Part shown: piece by piece, positions 27,921-36,137 of the stretch
Numbering within the stretch: position 1 is the stretch's first letter
Layout: each line of letters opens with the position of its first letter
Source: Bacillota bacterium
Lineage (GTDB): Bacteria; Bacillota; Clostridia; Saccharofermentanales; Fastidiosipilaceae
NCBI GenBank assembly: GCA_023420115.1
Contig: JAEZWR010000048.1
Coordinates: 218,820 to 282,819, forward strand
DNA length: 64,000 nt
Direction: 5' to 3'
The notes under the pieces: generated by a model
Database searches by the model: none
What the model was told of the DNA's origin: nothing
What the model saw: only the letters and a program-made list of their open reading frames with translations
Position numbers and translations under genes: made by a program

Positions 27921-28934
27921 TTAGAAGGTTGAACGGATATAGGCGGCAACTGCTTGAGCTGCTATAGCTCCATCATTACTAGCAGTAACCACTTGTCTTA
28001 ATATTTTGCTGCGACAGTCGCCTGCTGCAAAAATACCAGGAATAGAAGTGGCCATAGTTTCGTCAGTTGCTATATATGAGCGTTCATCTAAAATGTCTAG
28101 GTCTTTGACAAAATTTGTTAGTGGATCAGAACCAATGAAGGGGAATATTGCATCACATTGTAATTCCTCATATGTATCATCTTTGACATTATGAAGTTTC
28201 ACTGACTTTACACCATCAGACAAGTCACCTAAAATTTCCTCAACGACAATATTCTTACGTAATTCAATTTTAGGATTATTTTCTACTCTTTCTATAAAGA
28301 CCTTATCTGCGTGGACTCTCTCGCTTCTAAGGAAAAGATAGACTTTTTTAGCATAACGAGTCAAATAATCACCTTCCTCAAAAGCAGAATCACCACTACC
28401 TACAACTACAATAACTCCGTCCTTAAAAAAAGCACCGTCACAGACAGCACAATAAGAGACCCCCATACCACTAAATTCTTCTTCACCGGGGATATTTAGA
28501 TGACGCTCCTTGCAACCACTTGCAATGATAATGGTCTTGCATGGAATAAGTTCATCCATAGTTTCAATGAGTTTGATTTGATCTTGAGAATTCTTAATAG
28601 ACTTAACAACAGACCATTTTATCTCAGCACCACATTTCAAAGCGTGTTCTTCCATTGATGAAGCAAGCTCTCTCCCTTTAATTGTTACTGTTCCGGGCCA
28701 GTTCTCAATTTCGTCGGTGTTAAGCATTTTTCCGCCCGGGGCTCCTTGGTCTAAAACAAGAACCTTAAGCCCAGCTCTAGCTGCATATATTCCTGCAGTA
28801 AGTCCGGCAGGACCAGCACCTATACATACCAAGTCATAGACATTATCATATTCATTGAGATTAGTAGGATTTTGATTGTTGCTCATATTGAGAATTGAAT
28901 CTTTGTTTATCTCATTAATCAAATCAGCTGGCAT
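27921..28934 (-). CDS. trxB: Thioredoxin-disulfide reductase
   Basis: TrxB passes electrons from NADPH through FAD to thioredoxin in the cytoplasm. The 337-residue protein has the FAD-binding GAGPAGLTAGIYAARAG near residue 38, the redox-active CAVC motif in YCAVCDGAFF, the NADPH-binding VVGSGDSAFEE and the C-terminal GIFAAGDCRSKILRQVVTA. The first 30 residues before the fold (with two internal Met) are an extension, Asn-rich like many proteins here. GTGAGG precedes the ATG. It is divergent from guaB. The window also holds a CPHC thioredoxin-like protein (34213-34470), but no canonical thioredoxin. Confidence 0.96.
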   Translation of the reverse strand: MPADLINEINKDSILNMSNNQNPTNLNEYDNVYDLVCIGAGPAGLTAGIYAARAGLKVLVLDQGAPGGKMLNTDEIENWPGTVTIKGRELASSMEEHALKCGAEIKWSVVKSIKNSQDQIKLIETMDELIPCKTIIIASGCKERHLNIPGEEEFSGMGVSYCAVCDGAFFKDGVIVVVGSGDSAFEEGDYLTRYAKKVYLFLRSERVHADKVFIERVENNPKIELRKNIVVEEILGDLSDGVKSVKLHNVKDDTYEELQCDAIFPFIGSDPLTNFVKDLDILDERSYIATDETMATSIPGIFAAGDCRSKILRQVVTASNDGAIAAQAVAAYIRSTF

Positions 28935-29110
28935 AAATACCTCACAATTTCATATATTTATTATGATTATTCAATTATTTACTATAAATGTTTGCTTAAA
29001 ATAGTAGATTGTTAATATACTACCATTAATTTATGATTAAAATCGTATATAATCTTTGGAAACTCATAATTAAATGAGTAAAAATTTTTTAAATTGGAGG
29101 CTGAAAAGTA

Positions 29111-30616
29111 ATGGCACAGTACTACGATATAGACTCAAGGACATTTAGCGAATATCTATTAATACCGAATCTTACCACAGAAGAATGCAGACCTCAGAAT
29201 ATTTCACTTAAAACTCCACTCGTGAGACATAAAAAAGAAAATCGTGACAAAGTTCTCAGCCTAAATATACCCTTAACATCAGCAATTATGCAGTCAGTAT
29301 CAGATTCTAAATTAGCGATTGCATTAGCAAGAACAGGTGGTCTTTCTTTTATTTTTGGTTCTCAATCTATAGAATCTCAAGCTTCTATGGTCGAAACAGT
29401 TAAGAATTTCAAGGCTGGTATTGTTAAGAGTGATACTAATATTACCAAAGATTCTACAATAACAGATTTGATTGCATTAATTAAGAAGACTGGTCATTCA
29501 ACTGTAGCTGTCACCGATGATGGCAGTCCAAATGGAAGATTGGAAGGTTTGATAACTTCAAGAGATTACAGACTTTCTAAGGTGTCAGCAGATGATAAAG
29601 TCAGCAAATATATGACCGACTTTGATCATCTTGTGTATGGCAAGCAAGGTATAAGTCTGAGCGAAGCTAATAATATGATTTGGGACAATAAGTTGAATCA
29701 GCTTCCAATTGTTGATTCCAATAACAAATTAATAGGTTTAGTATTTAGAAAAGACTATGATGAACATAAAGAGCATCCTTTGGAATTACTTGATGAGCAT
29801 AAAAGATTAATAGTTGGCGCGGGAATTAATACAAGAGATTACGAAGAACGTGTTCCGGAATTAGTAAAAGCTGGAGTGGATGTGCTCTGCATTGATTCAT
29901 CTGACGGATTTAGTGTTTGGCAGGAAAGAACGATTAAATATATTAAAGAGAATTATCCACACATACCTTGTGGGGCAGGAAATGTCGTTGATAGAGAAGG
30001 GTTTAGATTTTTAGCAGAAGCCGGTGCTGATTTTATCAAGGTCGGTATAGGTGGCGGATCAATCTGTATTACTAGAGAGACTAAAGGTATTGGTTGTGGA
30101 CAGGCAACTGCTCTTCAAGTTGTCAGTAAAGCTAGAGATGAATGGTTCGATGAAACTGGGGAATATATCCCGATTTGCTCAGATGGTGGAATTGTTTACG
30201 ATTATCATATGACACTAGCACTAGCAATGGGAGCTGATTTCTTAATGCTAGGTCGTTACTTTGCTAGATTTGAAGAAGCTCCAGGTAATAGATTACTTGT
30301 TAATGGTAATTATGTTAAAGAATATTGGGGCGAGGGCTCAAATCGAGCAAGGAATTGGCAACGTTATGATGAAGGAACATCTGAAGGTGGAATGGTATTT
30401 GAAGAGGGCGTAGATTCTTATGTTTCATATGCAGGACCACTCAAAGAAAATGTGGATGCATCACTTGCTAAGATTAAGGCAACAATGTGTTCATGCGGTT
30501 CTGTAACTTTACCTGAATTCCAGCAAAAAGCTAGACTTATAAGGGTATCTGCAACTTCGATTATAGAAGGTGGTGCTCATGACGTAATGCTTAGAAATTC
30601 TGAGCAGAGAAGATAA
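29111..30616 (+). CDS. guaB: Inosine-5'-monophosphate dehydrogenase
   Basis: IMPDH oxidises IMP to XMP with NAD+, the committed step to GMP. The 501-residue protein has the barrel start ([25 protein letters not shown]), a pair of CBS domains at about residues 100-220, [20 protein letters not shown], the catalytic loop [20 protein letters not shown] with the active-site Cys, and the SDGGI...[13 protein letters not shown] phosphate site. The flap ends in YEGTSEGG-like [11 protein letters not shown]. The loop ([14 protein letters not shown]) differs from the classical GSICTTR form but is seen in a known IMPDH subgroup. GGAGG lies eight to ten bases before the ATG and a TATAAT is present at 29048-29053. 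Confidence 0.95.
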   Translation: MAQYYDIDSRTFSEYLLIPNLTTEECRPQNISLKTPLVRHKKENRDKVLSLNIPLTSAIMQSVSDSKLAIALARTGGLSFIFGSQSIESQASMVETVKNFKAGIVKSDTNITKDSTITDLIALIKKTGHSTVAVTDDGSPNGRLEGLITSRDYRLSKVSADDKVSKYMTDFDHLVYGKQGISLSEANNMIWDNKLNQLPIVDSNNKLIGLVFRKDYDEHKEHPLELLDEHKRLIVGAGINTRDYEERVPELVKAGVDVLCIDSSDGFSVWQERTIKYIKENYPHIPCGAGNVVDREGFRFLAEAGADFIKVGIGGGSICITRETKGIGCGQATALQVVSKARDEWFDETGEYIPICSDGGIVYDYHMTLALAMGADFLMLGRYFARFEEAPGNRLLVNGNYVKEYWGEGSNRARNWQRYDEGTSEGGMVFEEGVDSYVSYAGPLKENVDASLAKIKATMCSCGSVTLPEFQQKARLIRVSATSIIEGGAHDVMLRNSEQRR

Positions 30617-30651
30617 AACAAATAATGTATCTTAGAGTACTTGATACAACG

Positions 30652-30660
30652 TGGTATAAT
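30652..30660 (+). promoter_or_regulatory. Extended -10 promoter of greA-lysS
   Basis: TGGTATAAT (30652-30660) is a perfect extended -10 element 68 bases before the greA ATG. The -35 at 17-base spacing is weak (TTAGAG). Confidence 0.55.
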
Positions 30661-30728
30661 TTATGTGTTTTTGTTAATTATGATTCGGAATTAGGAATAA
30701 GTTCTTAAGAATCCGATTTGGAGGTTTT

Positions 30729-31202
30729 ATGAATCAGCAATTTGATATGACTTTAGAAGGTGTAAATGCGCTCAAAGAAGAATTGGAACGTCGCAAGGTT
30801 CAAGATAGAACTGAGATAGGTGAAAGAATAAAAGTAGCTCTTTCATTTGGAGATCTTTCAGAGAATTCTGAATATGATGATGCTAAGCAGGCTCAGAGCG
30901 AGAATGAGTCAAGAATTCAAGAGATTGAGGCAATACTTAAAAATGCCAGAGTTATCGGAGAACACGAAATTAGTAGCAATAAAGTTACACTCGGTTCAAA
31001 GGTTACTATCAAAGACTTGGATTTCGACGAAACAATGGATTATGTGTTAGTCAGTGCTCAAGAAGAAGATATCTTTAATGGAAAGATTTCATCTGAATCA
31101 CCAGTTGGAATGGCGATAGTAGGCAAACATAGAGGTGATGAGGTTGAAGTTAAGACCCCTATCGGAATGAGTCACTATAAGATTGTTGATATTAATAAGT
31201 AA
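30729..31202 (+). CDS. greA: Transcription elongation factor GreA
   Basis: GreA rescues backtracked RNA polymerase by stimulating transcript cleavage. The 157-residue protein has the N-terminal coiled coil with the acidic tip motif GDLSENSEYDDAKQAQSENE (residues about 43-62) and the C-terminal FKBP-like domain with GSKVTIKD, VGMAIVGKHRGDEVEVKTP. Length and motifs are normal. GGAGG lies before the ATG. It is 21 bases upstream of lysS, an arrangement common in Bacillota, and probably forms an operon with it. Confidence 0.97.
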   Translation: MNQQFDMTLEGVNALKEELERRKVQDRTEIGERIKVALSFGDLSENSEYDDAKQAQSENESRIQEIEAILKNARVIGEHEISSNKVTLGSKVTIKDLDFDETMDYVLVSAQEEDIFNGKISSESPVGMAIVGKHRGDEVEVKTPIGMSHYKIVDINK

Positions 31203-31223
31203 TAATTAAGGAAGGTAGATAAT

Positions 31224-32882
31224 ATGGATCAGGACAATAGAGCTAATAATGCAGCTTTGATGTCGGAGGAAGAAATAAGACAGCTTAGAGAAGCCAAAAA
31301 GGCTGCAAAAGCAGCAAAAAAGGCTGAAGCTAGGAAACGTGCATTAGAAGTTCAACAGGCCATACTAGGCAAGGAAAGTAAAAATACGGAAGCTAGTACA
31401 TCACAAGATAGTGAAATTACAGTAAATGAGCAATTTGAAATCCGTTTAAAGAAACTTCTTGCTTTGAAAGCGGCTGGAAAGGATCCATTTTTAAATACAA
31501 AATTTAATAGAACAGTACTTGCAAAAGAAATAGTCAATAATTTTGAACAGTATGAGGGACAGATGGTCTCAATTGCTGGAAGAATTATGTCAAAGAGAGG
31601 TATGGGCAAGGCTAATTTCTGTGATTTACTTGACCCTAGTTGCAGAATTCAAATATATAGCAGAGTTGATGAACTCGGGGAACAATATGAAGAGTGGCTA
31701 GATTTGGATATTGCCGATCAAGTTGGAGTAACTGGTGAGGTTATGCGTACCAAGAGAGGTGAGATATCAATAAGGAATCATAAGTTTGTTCTATTATCCA
31801 AAGGCCTAAGACCACTTCCTGAAAAATTCCATGGACTTACCGATACTGATACCAGATATAGAAGAAGATATCTGGATTTAATTATGAATCCAGAGGTTAA
31901 GGAAACTTTCGTCAAAAGAAGTAATATTATTAAACATATTAGAGAGTATTTGAACGATAGAGATTTCTTGGAGGTTGAAACACCGATATTAAATGTAATT
32001 CCAGGCGGTGGAGCTGCTAAACCTTTTATTACTCATCACAACACTCTTGATATGGATTTATATTTGAGAATAGCACCAGAGTTATATCTAAAGAGATTGA
32101 TAGTTGGTGGTTTCGACAGAGTGTACGAGATAGGTAGAAATTTCAGAAATGAGGGAATGAGTGTTAAGCATAACCCTGAATTTACAATGATAGAAATTTA
32201 TCAGGCCTATGGTGATCTATATGACATGATGGATATTGCAGAAAATATGATTTCTGAAGTCTGCATGAAGGTTAATAATACTTACGATGTTAAATGGAAT
32301 GGAAAAGATATATCTCTTAAACCACCCTTTGCAAGACTTTCTATGGAGGACTCAATCAAAGAATATGCTAATGTAGATTTTAATGATATAAAAAATGATG
32401 AAGAAGCTTATGAACTTGCGAGGAAGCACAATATCCAATTTGAGCCAAGTCATAAACGTGGGGATATAATGAATCTATTTTTTGAGACCTATGTTGAGAG
32501 TAAGCTTATTCAACCTACATTTATATATCGTTATCCGATTGAAATTTCACATCTCACTAAACGTTGTGCTGATGATCCCAGAATGACAGAACGATTTGAG
32601 TTATTCATCGATGGCAAAGAAATAGGAAATGCTTATTCTGAGCTCAATGATCCAATTGATCAAAGAGAGAGATTTATGATGCAACTTGAGAGACGAGCCA
32701 AAGGTGACGATGAAGCCAATATGATGGATGAAGATTATTGTATGGCTCTTGAATATGGTCTGGTGCCAACAGGTGGACTTGGAATGGGAATCGATAGATT
32801 GTGTATGCTCCTTACTAATTCCGATAGCATAAGAGATGTGCTTTTATTTCCAACGATGAAACCATTGGGTGGAGCACAATAA
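31224..32882 (+). CDS. lysS: Lysyl-tRNA synthetase, class II
   Basis: The enzyme charges tRNA-Lys. The anticodon-binding OB fold is at about residues 120-220 (GQMVSIAGRIMSKRGMGKA). Class II motifs follow: motif 1 in RSNIIKHIREYLNDRDFLEVETP, motif 2 in YEIGRNFRNEGMSVKHNPEF, and motif 3 in GLGMGIDRLCMLL (quoted in outline). The 552 residues exceed the usual 490-500 because of a 60-residue N-terminal extension that is Lys/Ala-rich and probably helical (EEIRQLREAKKAAKAAKKAE), resembling the tRNA-binding extensions of eukaryotic lysyl-tRNA synthetases in composition. AAGGAAGGT precedes the ATG. A strong terminator follows. Confidence 0.97.
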   Translation: MDQDNRANNAALMSEEEIRQLREAKKAAKAAKKAEARKRALEVQQAILGKESKNTEASTSQDSEITVNEQFEIRLKKLLALKAAGKDPFLNTKFNRTVLAKEIVNNFEQYEGQMVSIAGRIMSKRGMGKANFCDLLDPSCRIQIYSRVDELGEQYEEWLDLDIADQVGVTGEVMRTKRGEISIRNHKFVLLSKGLRPLPEKFHGLTDTDTRYRRRYLDLIMNPEVKETFVKRSNIIKHIREYLNDRDFLEVETPILNVIPGGGAAKPFITHHNTLDMDLYLRIAPELYLKRLIVGGFDRVYEIGRNFRNEGMSVKHNPEFTMIEIYQAYGDLYDMMDIAENMISEVCMKVNNTYDVKWNGKDISLKPPFARLSMEDSIKEYANVDFNDIKNDEEAYELARKHNIQFEPSHKRGDIMNLFFETYVESKLIQPTFIYRYPIEISHLTKRCADDPRMTERFELFIDGKEIGNAYSELNDPIDQRERFMMQLERRAKGDDEANMMDEDYCMALEYGLVPTGGLGMGIDRLCMLLTNSDSIRDVLLFPTMKPLGGAQ

Positions 32883-32911
32883 TCAAAACTAATGCATATT
32901 TTAAGTTATTA

Positions 32912-32942
32912 GGGTAGTTCCATATGGAATTACCCTTTTTTT
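32912..32942 (+). terminator. Terminator of greA-lysS
   Basis: GGGTAGTTCC (32912-32921) pairs with GGAATTACCC (32926-32935) around ATAT, with one G-T wobble, followed by TTTTTTT. Confidence 0.9.
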
Positions 32943-32946
32943 AACT

Positions 32947-33068
32947 AAATTTGACAATTTACTGATGTAGGTATAAGTATATTTACTGGCTGATGTCAAA
33001 TTTTTAATTGGGCTTCTTTGTCATAAACGCTTTTTTTGCTAAGTTTACTTTGTGCTTCTTATGACAAA
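32947..33068. repeat. Two successive inverted-repeat pairs upstream of the J-domain gene
   Basis: AAATTTGACA (32947-32956) is matched by TGTCAAATTT (32994-33003), and TTTGTCATAA (33017-33026) by TTATGACAAA (33059-33068). Both are perfect 10-bp inverted repeats with spacers of 37 and 32 bases, and all four arms contain TGACA or its complement TGTCA. They fill the gap between the lysS terminator and the next gene and could be operators or leader hairpins. Confidence 0.45.
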
Positions 33069-33130
33069 TTCTGATAATATATTTGGTGTTATTTTTTTTC
33101 TGATAATCAATTAATAGATTTGGGTGACTT

Positions 33131-34186
33131 ATGACAAGAGAAGAAGCTTTTGAAATTTTGTCTCTGAGTAGTGAGGCTAATAGTTACGAGATAGAAAATA
33201 GATATTCTATCTTGGCTCGAGCGTACTTTCGAGACGAGCGTCAAGAATCTAAAGATAAAATGGAAAGAATTAATGAAGCTTATGGGTTATTAACAGGCAA
33301 AACTATAAAACGTGAAGTAGAAGTTAATCCCAAGGATTATGAAATTATTTTTGGTCGTACTCGTAAATATTGGAAAAACTTGATTTATTACAGTTATAAA
33401 CCAGCTTTAGCTATTTTATTAATCGTTGCTGTCCTTTTCTCAATTATTTATACAGCAGTTACTAACAAGCATGCGGATTTTGATATTGCTTATTTAGGCT
33501 CTTTTGCGAAACTTGATGAAAAAGATATAAATTTTGATATTGAAAAAATTTTAGAAGATAAGTATCAATTAGAAAAAGTTGTTTTGAATTTCCTGCCAAT
33601 ATATGATGGTGTTGATGTACAATCTCAAAATGCAATAATGATGAAGATGAGTATAATATCAGCGGGTGCACAGAACATAGACTTAATGGTAGTTGATAGA
33701 ACTCAATTTGATACATATGCCAAGAGAGGGCTTTTTTCTTCTCTTGATGAGTATATTCAGGATAAAGAAATAGACATTGATGGTCAGCATGTTGAGAAAC
33801 GCTATGCTCAGATTATGGAAGTTCCAGAAGGTGCTGACTTGGATTCTGAACCTATACCAATTGAAGATGAAAAAGTCTATGGTCTTGAGATGAGTGACGA
33901 TTCTTTGGCAGGACTTGGAATTTATGGGAATTCATATATATTAACTATTCCTAATTTAGCTAAACACAAAGATTTAGCTATTGATGTTCTGAGTGATATA
34001 ATACAAGAAAATAATGAACTGCTAGAAAAGTTTAAACAGAAATTAGCTGAACTTGAAATTCAATCTTCGATTGAGGCTGCTCAATACCAAAAGAGAGAAG
34101 AAGAACGAGAGAAGAAGAGACAGAAATATAATAGAGAAGCTGATGGTAGTTTAGAAAGTAGTATTCCTAATACAGAAAAAGAATGA
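33131..34186 (+). CDS. Degenerate J-domain, single-pass membrane protein
   Basis: Residues 2-56 follow the DnaJ J-domain pattern (EEAFEILSLSSEANSYEIENRY, then LARAYF and MERINEAYGLLTG), but the HPD tripeptide needed to stimulate DnaK is absent, replaced around FRDER. One transmembrane helix is at about residues 94-113 (PALAILLIVAVLFSIIYTAV). The outer 240 residues contain DIAYLGSFAKLDEKDINFDI and IDLMVVDRTQFDTYAKRGLFSSLDEYI, reminiscent of extracellular solute-binding proteins, and end in a charged coiled coil. Function is unknown. It is followed 26 bases later by a CPHC redox protein. GGGTGA six bases before the ATG is a weak ribosome binding site. Confidence 0.75.
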   Translation: MTREEAFEILSLSSEANSYEIENRYSILARAYFRDERQESKDKMERINEAYGLLTGKTIKREVEVNPKDYEIIFGRTRKYWKNLIYYSYKPALAILLIVAVLFSIIYTAVTNKHADFDIAYLGSFAKLDEKDINFDIEKILEDKYQLEKVVLNFLPIYDGVDVQSQNAIMMKMSIISAGAQNIDLMVVDRTQFDTYAKRGLFSSLDEYIQDKEIDIDGQHVEKRYAQIMEVPEGADLDSEPIPIEDEKVYGLEMSDDSLAGLGIYGNSYILTIPNLAKHKDLAIDVLSDIIQENNELLEKFKQKLAELEIQSSIEAAQYQKREEEREKKRQKYNREADGSLESSIPNTEKE

Positions 34187-34212
34187 TTTTTATATTTTGA
34201 AAGGTTTTCATT

Positions 34213-34470
34213 ATGAAAAAAATTGAAATATTTTATTTAAAAGATTGTCCTCATTGCAAACGTTTATTTTCTTTTCTTGAGGAACTAAAAGAAGATAATT
34301 CTTCTATAGCTTCACTCGATATTCATACGATTGATGAAGAAGTTGAAGAAAAATACGCAGCTGAACATGATTACTATTATGTACCAACAGTTTATATTGA
34401 CGGTGTCAAGAAGCATGAAGGTGTTATGGAAAGTAAGGAAAAATTAGAGAGAATTCTTATAGGAGAATAA
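34213..34470 (+). CDS. Small thioredoxin/glutaredoxin-fold protein with CPHC motif
   Basis: The 85-residue protein has a beta-strand start (KKIEIFYLKDCPHCKRLFSFL), the redox pair Cys13-Pro-His-Cys16, and a cis-Pro motif in YYVPTVYIDGVKKHEGV, the standard features of the short glutaredoxin/thioredoxin-like fold. It has no signal peptide and is therefore cytoplasmic. CPHC is the motif of DsbA-like and some thioredoxin-like proteins, which points to disulfide exchange, but the partner is unknown. GAAAGG precedes the ATG. The gene directly follows the degenerate J-domain membrane protein in the same direction and precedes the tRNA gene. Confidence 0.88.
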   Translation: MKKIEIFYLKDCPHCKRLFSFLEELKEDNSSIASLDIHTIDEEVEEKYAAEHDYYYVPTVYIDGVKKHEGVMESKEKLERILIGE

Positions 34471-34524
34471 ATTATATTAATTAATATCGGTCGCAACATT
34501 TTTTAGTTTTTCTTTGTAGGGCTA

Positions 34525-34552
34525 TTGATTTTTTATTTTGCTTTGGTATAAT
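34525..34552 (+). promoter_or_regulatory. Promoter of tRNA-Leu
   Basis: TTGATT (34525-34530), a 16-base spacer and TATAAT (34547-34552) with an extended TGG just before it. The tRNA starts 14 bases further on. Confidence 0.7.
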
Positions 34553-34566
34553 TAATAAATGTCAAT

Positions 34567-34650
34567 GCGGTCGTGGCGAAATTGGCATACGCGTAGCGTT
34601 GAGGTCGCTATGGGGTAACTCCCGTGCAGGTTCAAGTCCTGTCGACCGCA
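34567..34650 (+). tRNA. tRNA-Leu (anticodon GAG)
   Basis: The 84-base gene folds as a class II tRNA: acceptor stem GCGGTCG with CGACCGC, discriminator A, anticodon stem TAGCG/CGCTA with loop TTGAGGT giving anticodon GAG, a long variable arm (GGGGTAACTCCC region) and T arm GCAGG-TTCAAGT-CCTGT. CCA is not encoded. The long variable arm and discriminator A agree with leucine. It is transcribed alone from its own promoter and terminator. Confidence 0.96.
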
Positions 34651-34654
34651 TATT

Positions 34655-34686
34655 GCCCATAGAAATTTTTCTATGGGCTTTTTTTT
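34655..34686 (+). terminator. Terminator of tRNA-Leu
   Basis: GCCCATAGAAA (34655-34665) and TTTCTATGGGC (34668-34678) pair perfectly around two bases, followed by TTTTTTTT. Confidence 0.92.
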
Positions 34687-34716
34687 AATTATTTCTAGAT
34701 TAAAAAGGAGTTGTCC

Positions 34717-36015
34717 TTGAGCTTAAATAGACTTGCTTTGCAAAAATTTAATATTCCATCTGATTTGATCGAAAAGAGTGAATTGGTAGAAACTGAGCTA
34801 TGCGAGAAGTTTGGCGAAATTGATAGTATTCGACAGTTTAATCAGCTTAAGGTTCTTTCGGCATTTCAGGCAGAGGGTGTAAGTGAAAGTGATTTGGGCA
34901 TATCCAGAGGATATGGATATAATGATTTTGGCAGAGATAAATTAGAGCGAGTTTACGCTCGAGTCTTTGGCGCGGAAAAAGCACTGGTTCGTATTTCTAT
35001 GCTCAGTGGTACTACAGCTATTAATACGGTTCTATTTGGATTATTAAGACCTGGTGATGAACTACTTGCTATTAGTGGCAAACCATATGACACCTTGGAT
35101 TCAGTAATCGGATTTAATGAAAAGGAGCGGAATATAAATGAATTTTCTGCTCTTCAGCACGGTTCATTGCGAGATTTTTGCATCGATTATGATCAAGTTG
35201 ATCTTCTTGATAATTCTGAGCCGGATTTCGAATTGATTAAGAAAAAGATTAAAAGTAATACTCGTATGGTTCATATTCAGAGATCTCGTGGATATAGCAG
35301 TCGAAAAACTCTATCAATTGCCACTATAAAAAAGATGATAGATACTGTGAAAAAAATCAATAATAAGATTATTGTGTTTGTTGACAATTGCTATGGAGAG
35401 TTTACAGAGATATTAGAACCATGTGAAGTTGGTGCAGATATCATTGCTGGTAGCTTAATTAAAAATCCAGGTGGCGGTCTAGCTCCGTCGGGAGCTTATA
35501 TAGCTGGTAAATCAAACCTAGTTGATTTGTGCGCCGAAAGATATTCAGCACCAGGATTGGGAGCGGAAGTTGGAGCTAGTTTAGGATTTAATCAAGTTCT
35601 TTACCAGGGCTTCTTTCTTGCACCGAATGTTGTAGGTGAGAATCTCAAGGGACTTTGTTTCTGTTCAAGAATGTTAGAAGAATTTGGATACAAAACCAGT
35701 CCATCGTATTCAGAATTAAGGAGCGATATTGTTCAACTCATTCAATTTGATAATAAAGAAGATATGATTTTTTTTGTAGAGGCAATTCAAGCAGCCGCTC
35801 CTATAGATTCTTTTGTTAAGCCAATTCCAGCATATATGCCAGGTTATACAAGTGATGTGATTATGGCTGCGGGAGCTTTTGTTCAAGGGGCTTCGATTGA
35901 GCTGTCTGCTGACGGACCAGTTATTCCTCCTTACATCGTATATATGCAAGGTGGACTTGTTTATGCAAATATAAAAGTTGCCGTCTTACTTGCGCTTAAG
36001 AAGATGAAGTATTAA
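34717..36015 (+). CDS. Methionine gamma-lyase-like PLP enzyme (aluminium-resistance protein family)
   Basis: The 432-residue protein matches the YnbB/Met_gamma_lyase family of fold-type I PLP enzymes: GISRGYGYNDFGRDKLERVYA, then ALVRISMLSGTTAINTVLFG (PLP phosphate region), VFVDNCYGEFTE with the PLP-contact Asp, and IAGSLIKNPGGGLAPSGAYI with the Schiff-base Lys of SLIKNPGG. Family members are described as aluminium-resistance or cystathionine-beta/gamma-lyase-like proteins; the real substrate is uncertain. I place the start at the TTG 34717, six bases after AAAGGAG, rather than the TTG at 34711, which would abut the ribosome binding site. Confidence 0.9.
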   Translation: MSLNRLALQKFNIPSDLIEKSELVETELCEKFGEIDSIRQFNQLKVLSAFQAEGVSESDLGISRGYGYNDFGRDKLERVYARVFGAEKALVRISMLSGTTAINTVLFGLLRPGDELLAISGKPYDTLDSVIGFNEKERNINEFSALQHGSLRDFCIDYDQVDLLDNSEPDFELIKKKIKSNTRMVHIQRSRGYSSRKTLSIATIKKMIDTVKKINNKIIVFVDNCYGEFTEILEPCEVGADIIAGSLIKNPGGGLAPSGAYIAGKSNLVDLCAERYSAPGLGAEVGASLGFNQVLYQGFFLAPNVVGENLKGLCFCSRMLEEFGYKTSPSYSELRSDIVQLIQFDNKEDMIFFVEAIQAAAPIDSFVKPIPAYMPGYTSDVIMAAGAFVQGASIELSADGPVIPPYIVYMQGGLVYANIKVAVLLALKKMKY

Positions 36016-36137
36016 CAATATAGCTAATTAATTATTGTTTTATAGCGAGCTTTTATTTTAATTATTTATAATAATTATGTGTTTGTTGAGATAAAAAAAT
36101 ATATAATTAGTTCAGTTTAATTAAATGGGTGATTAAT

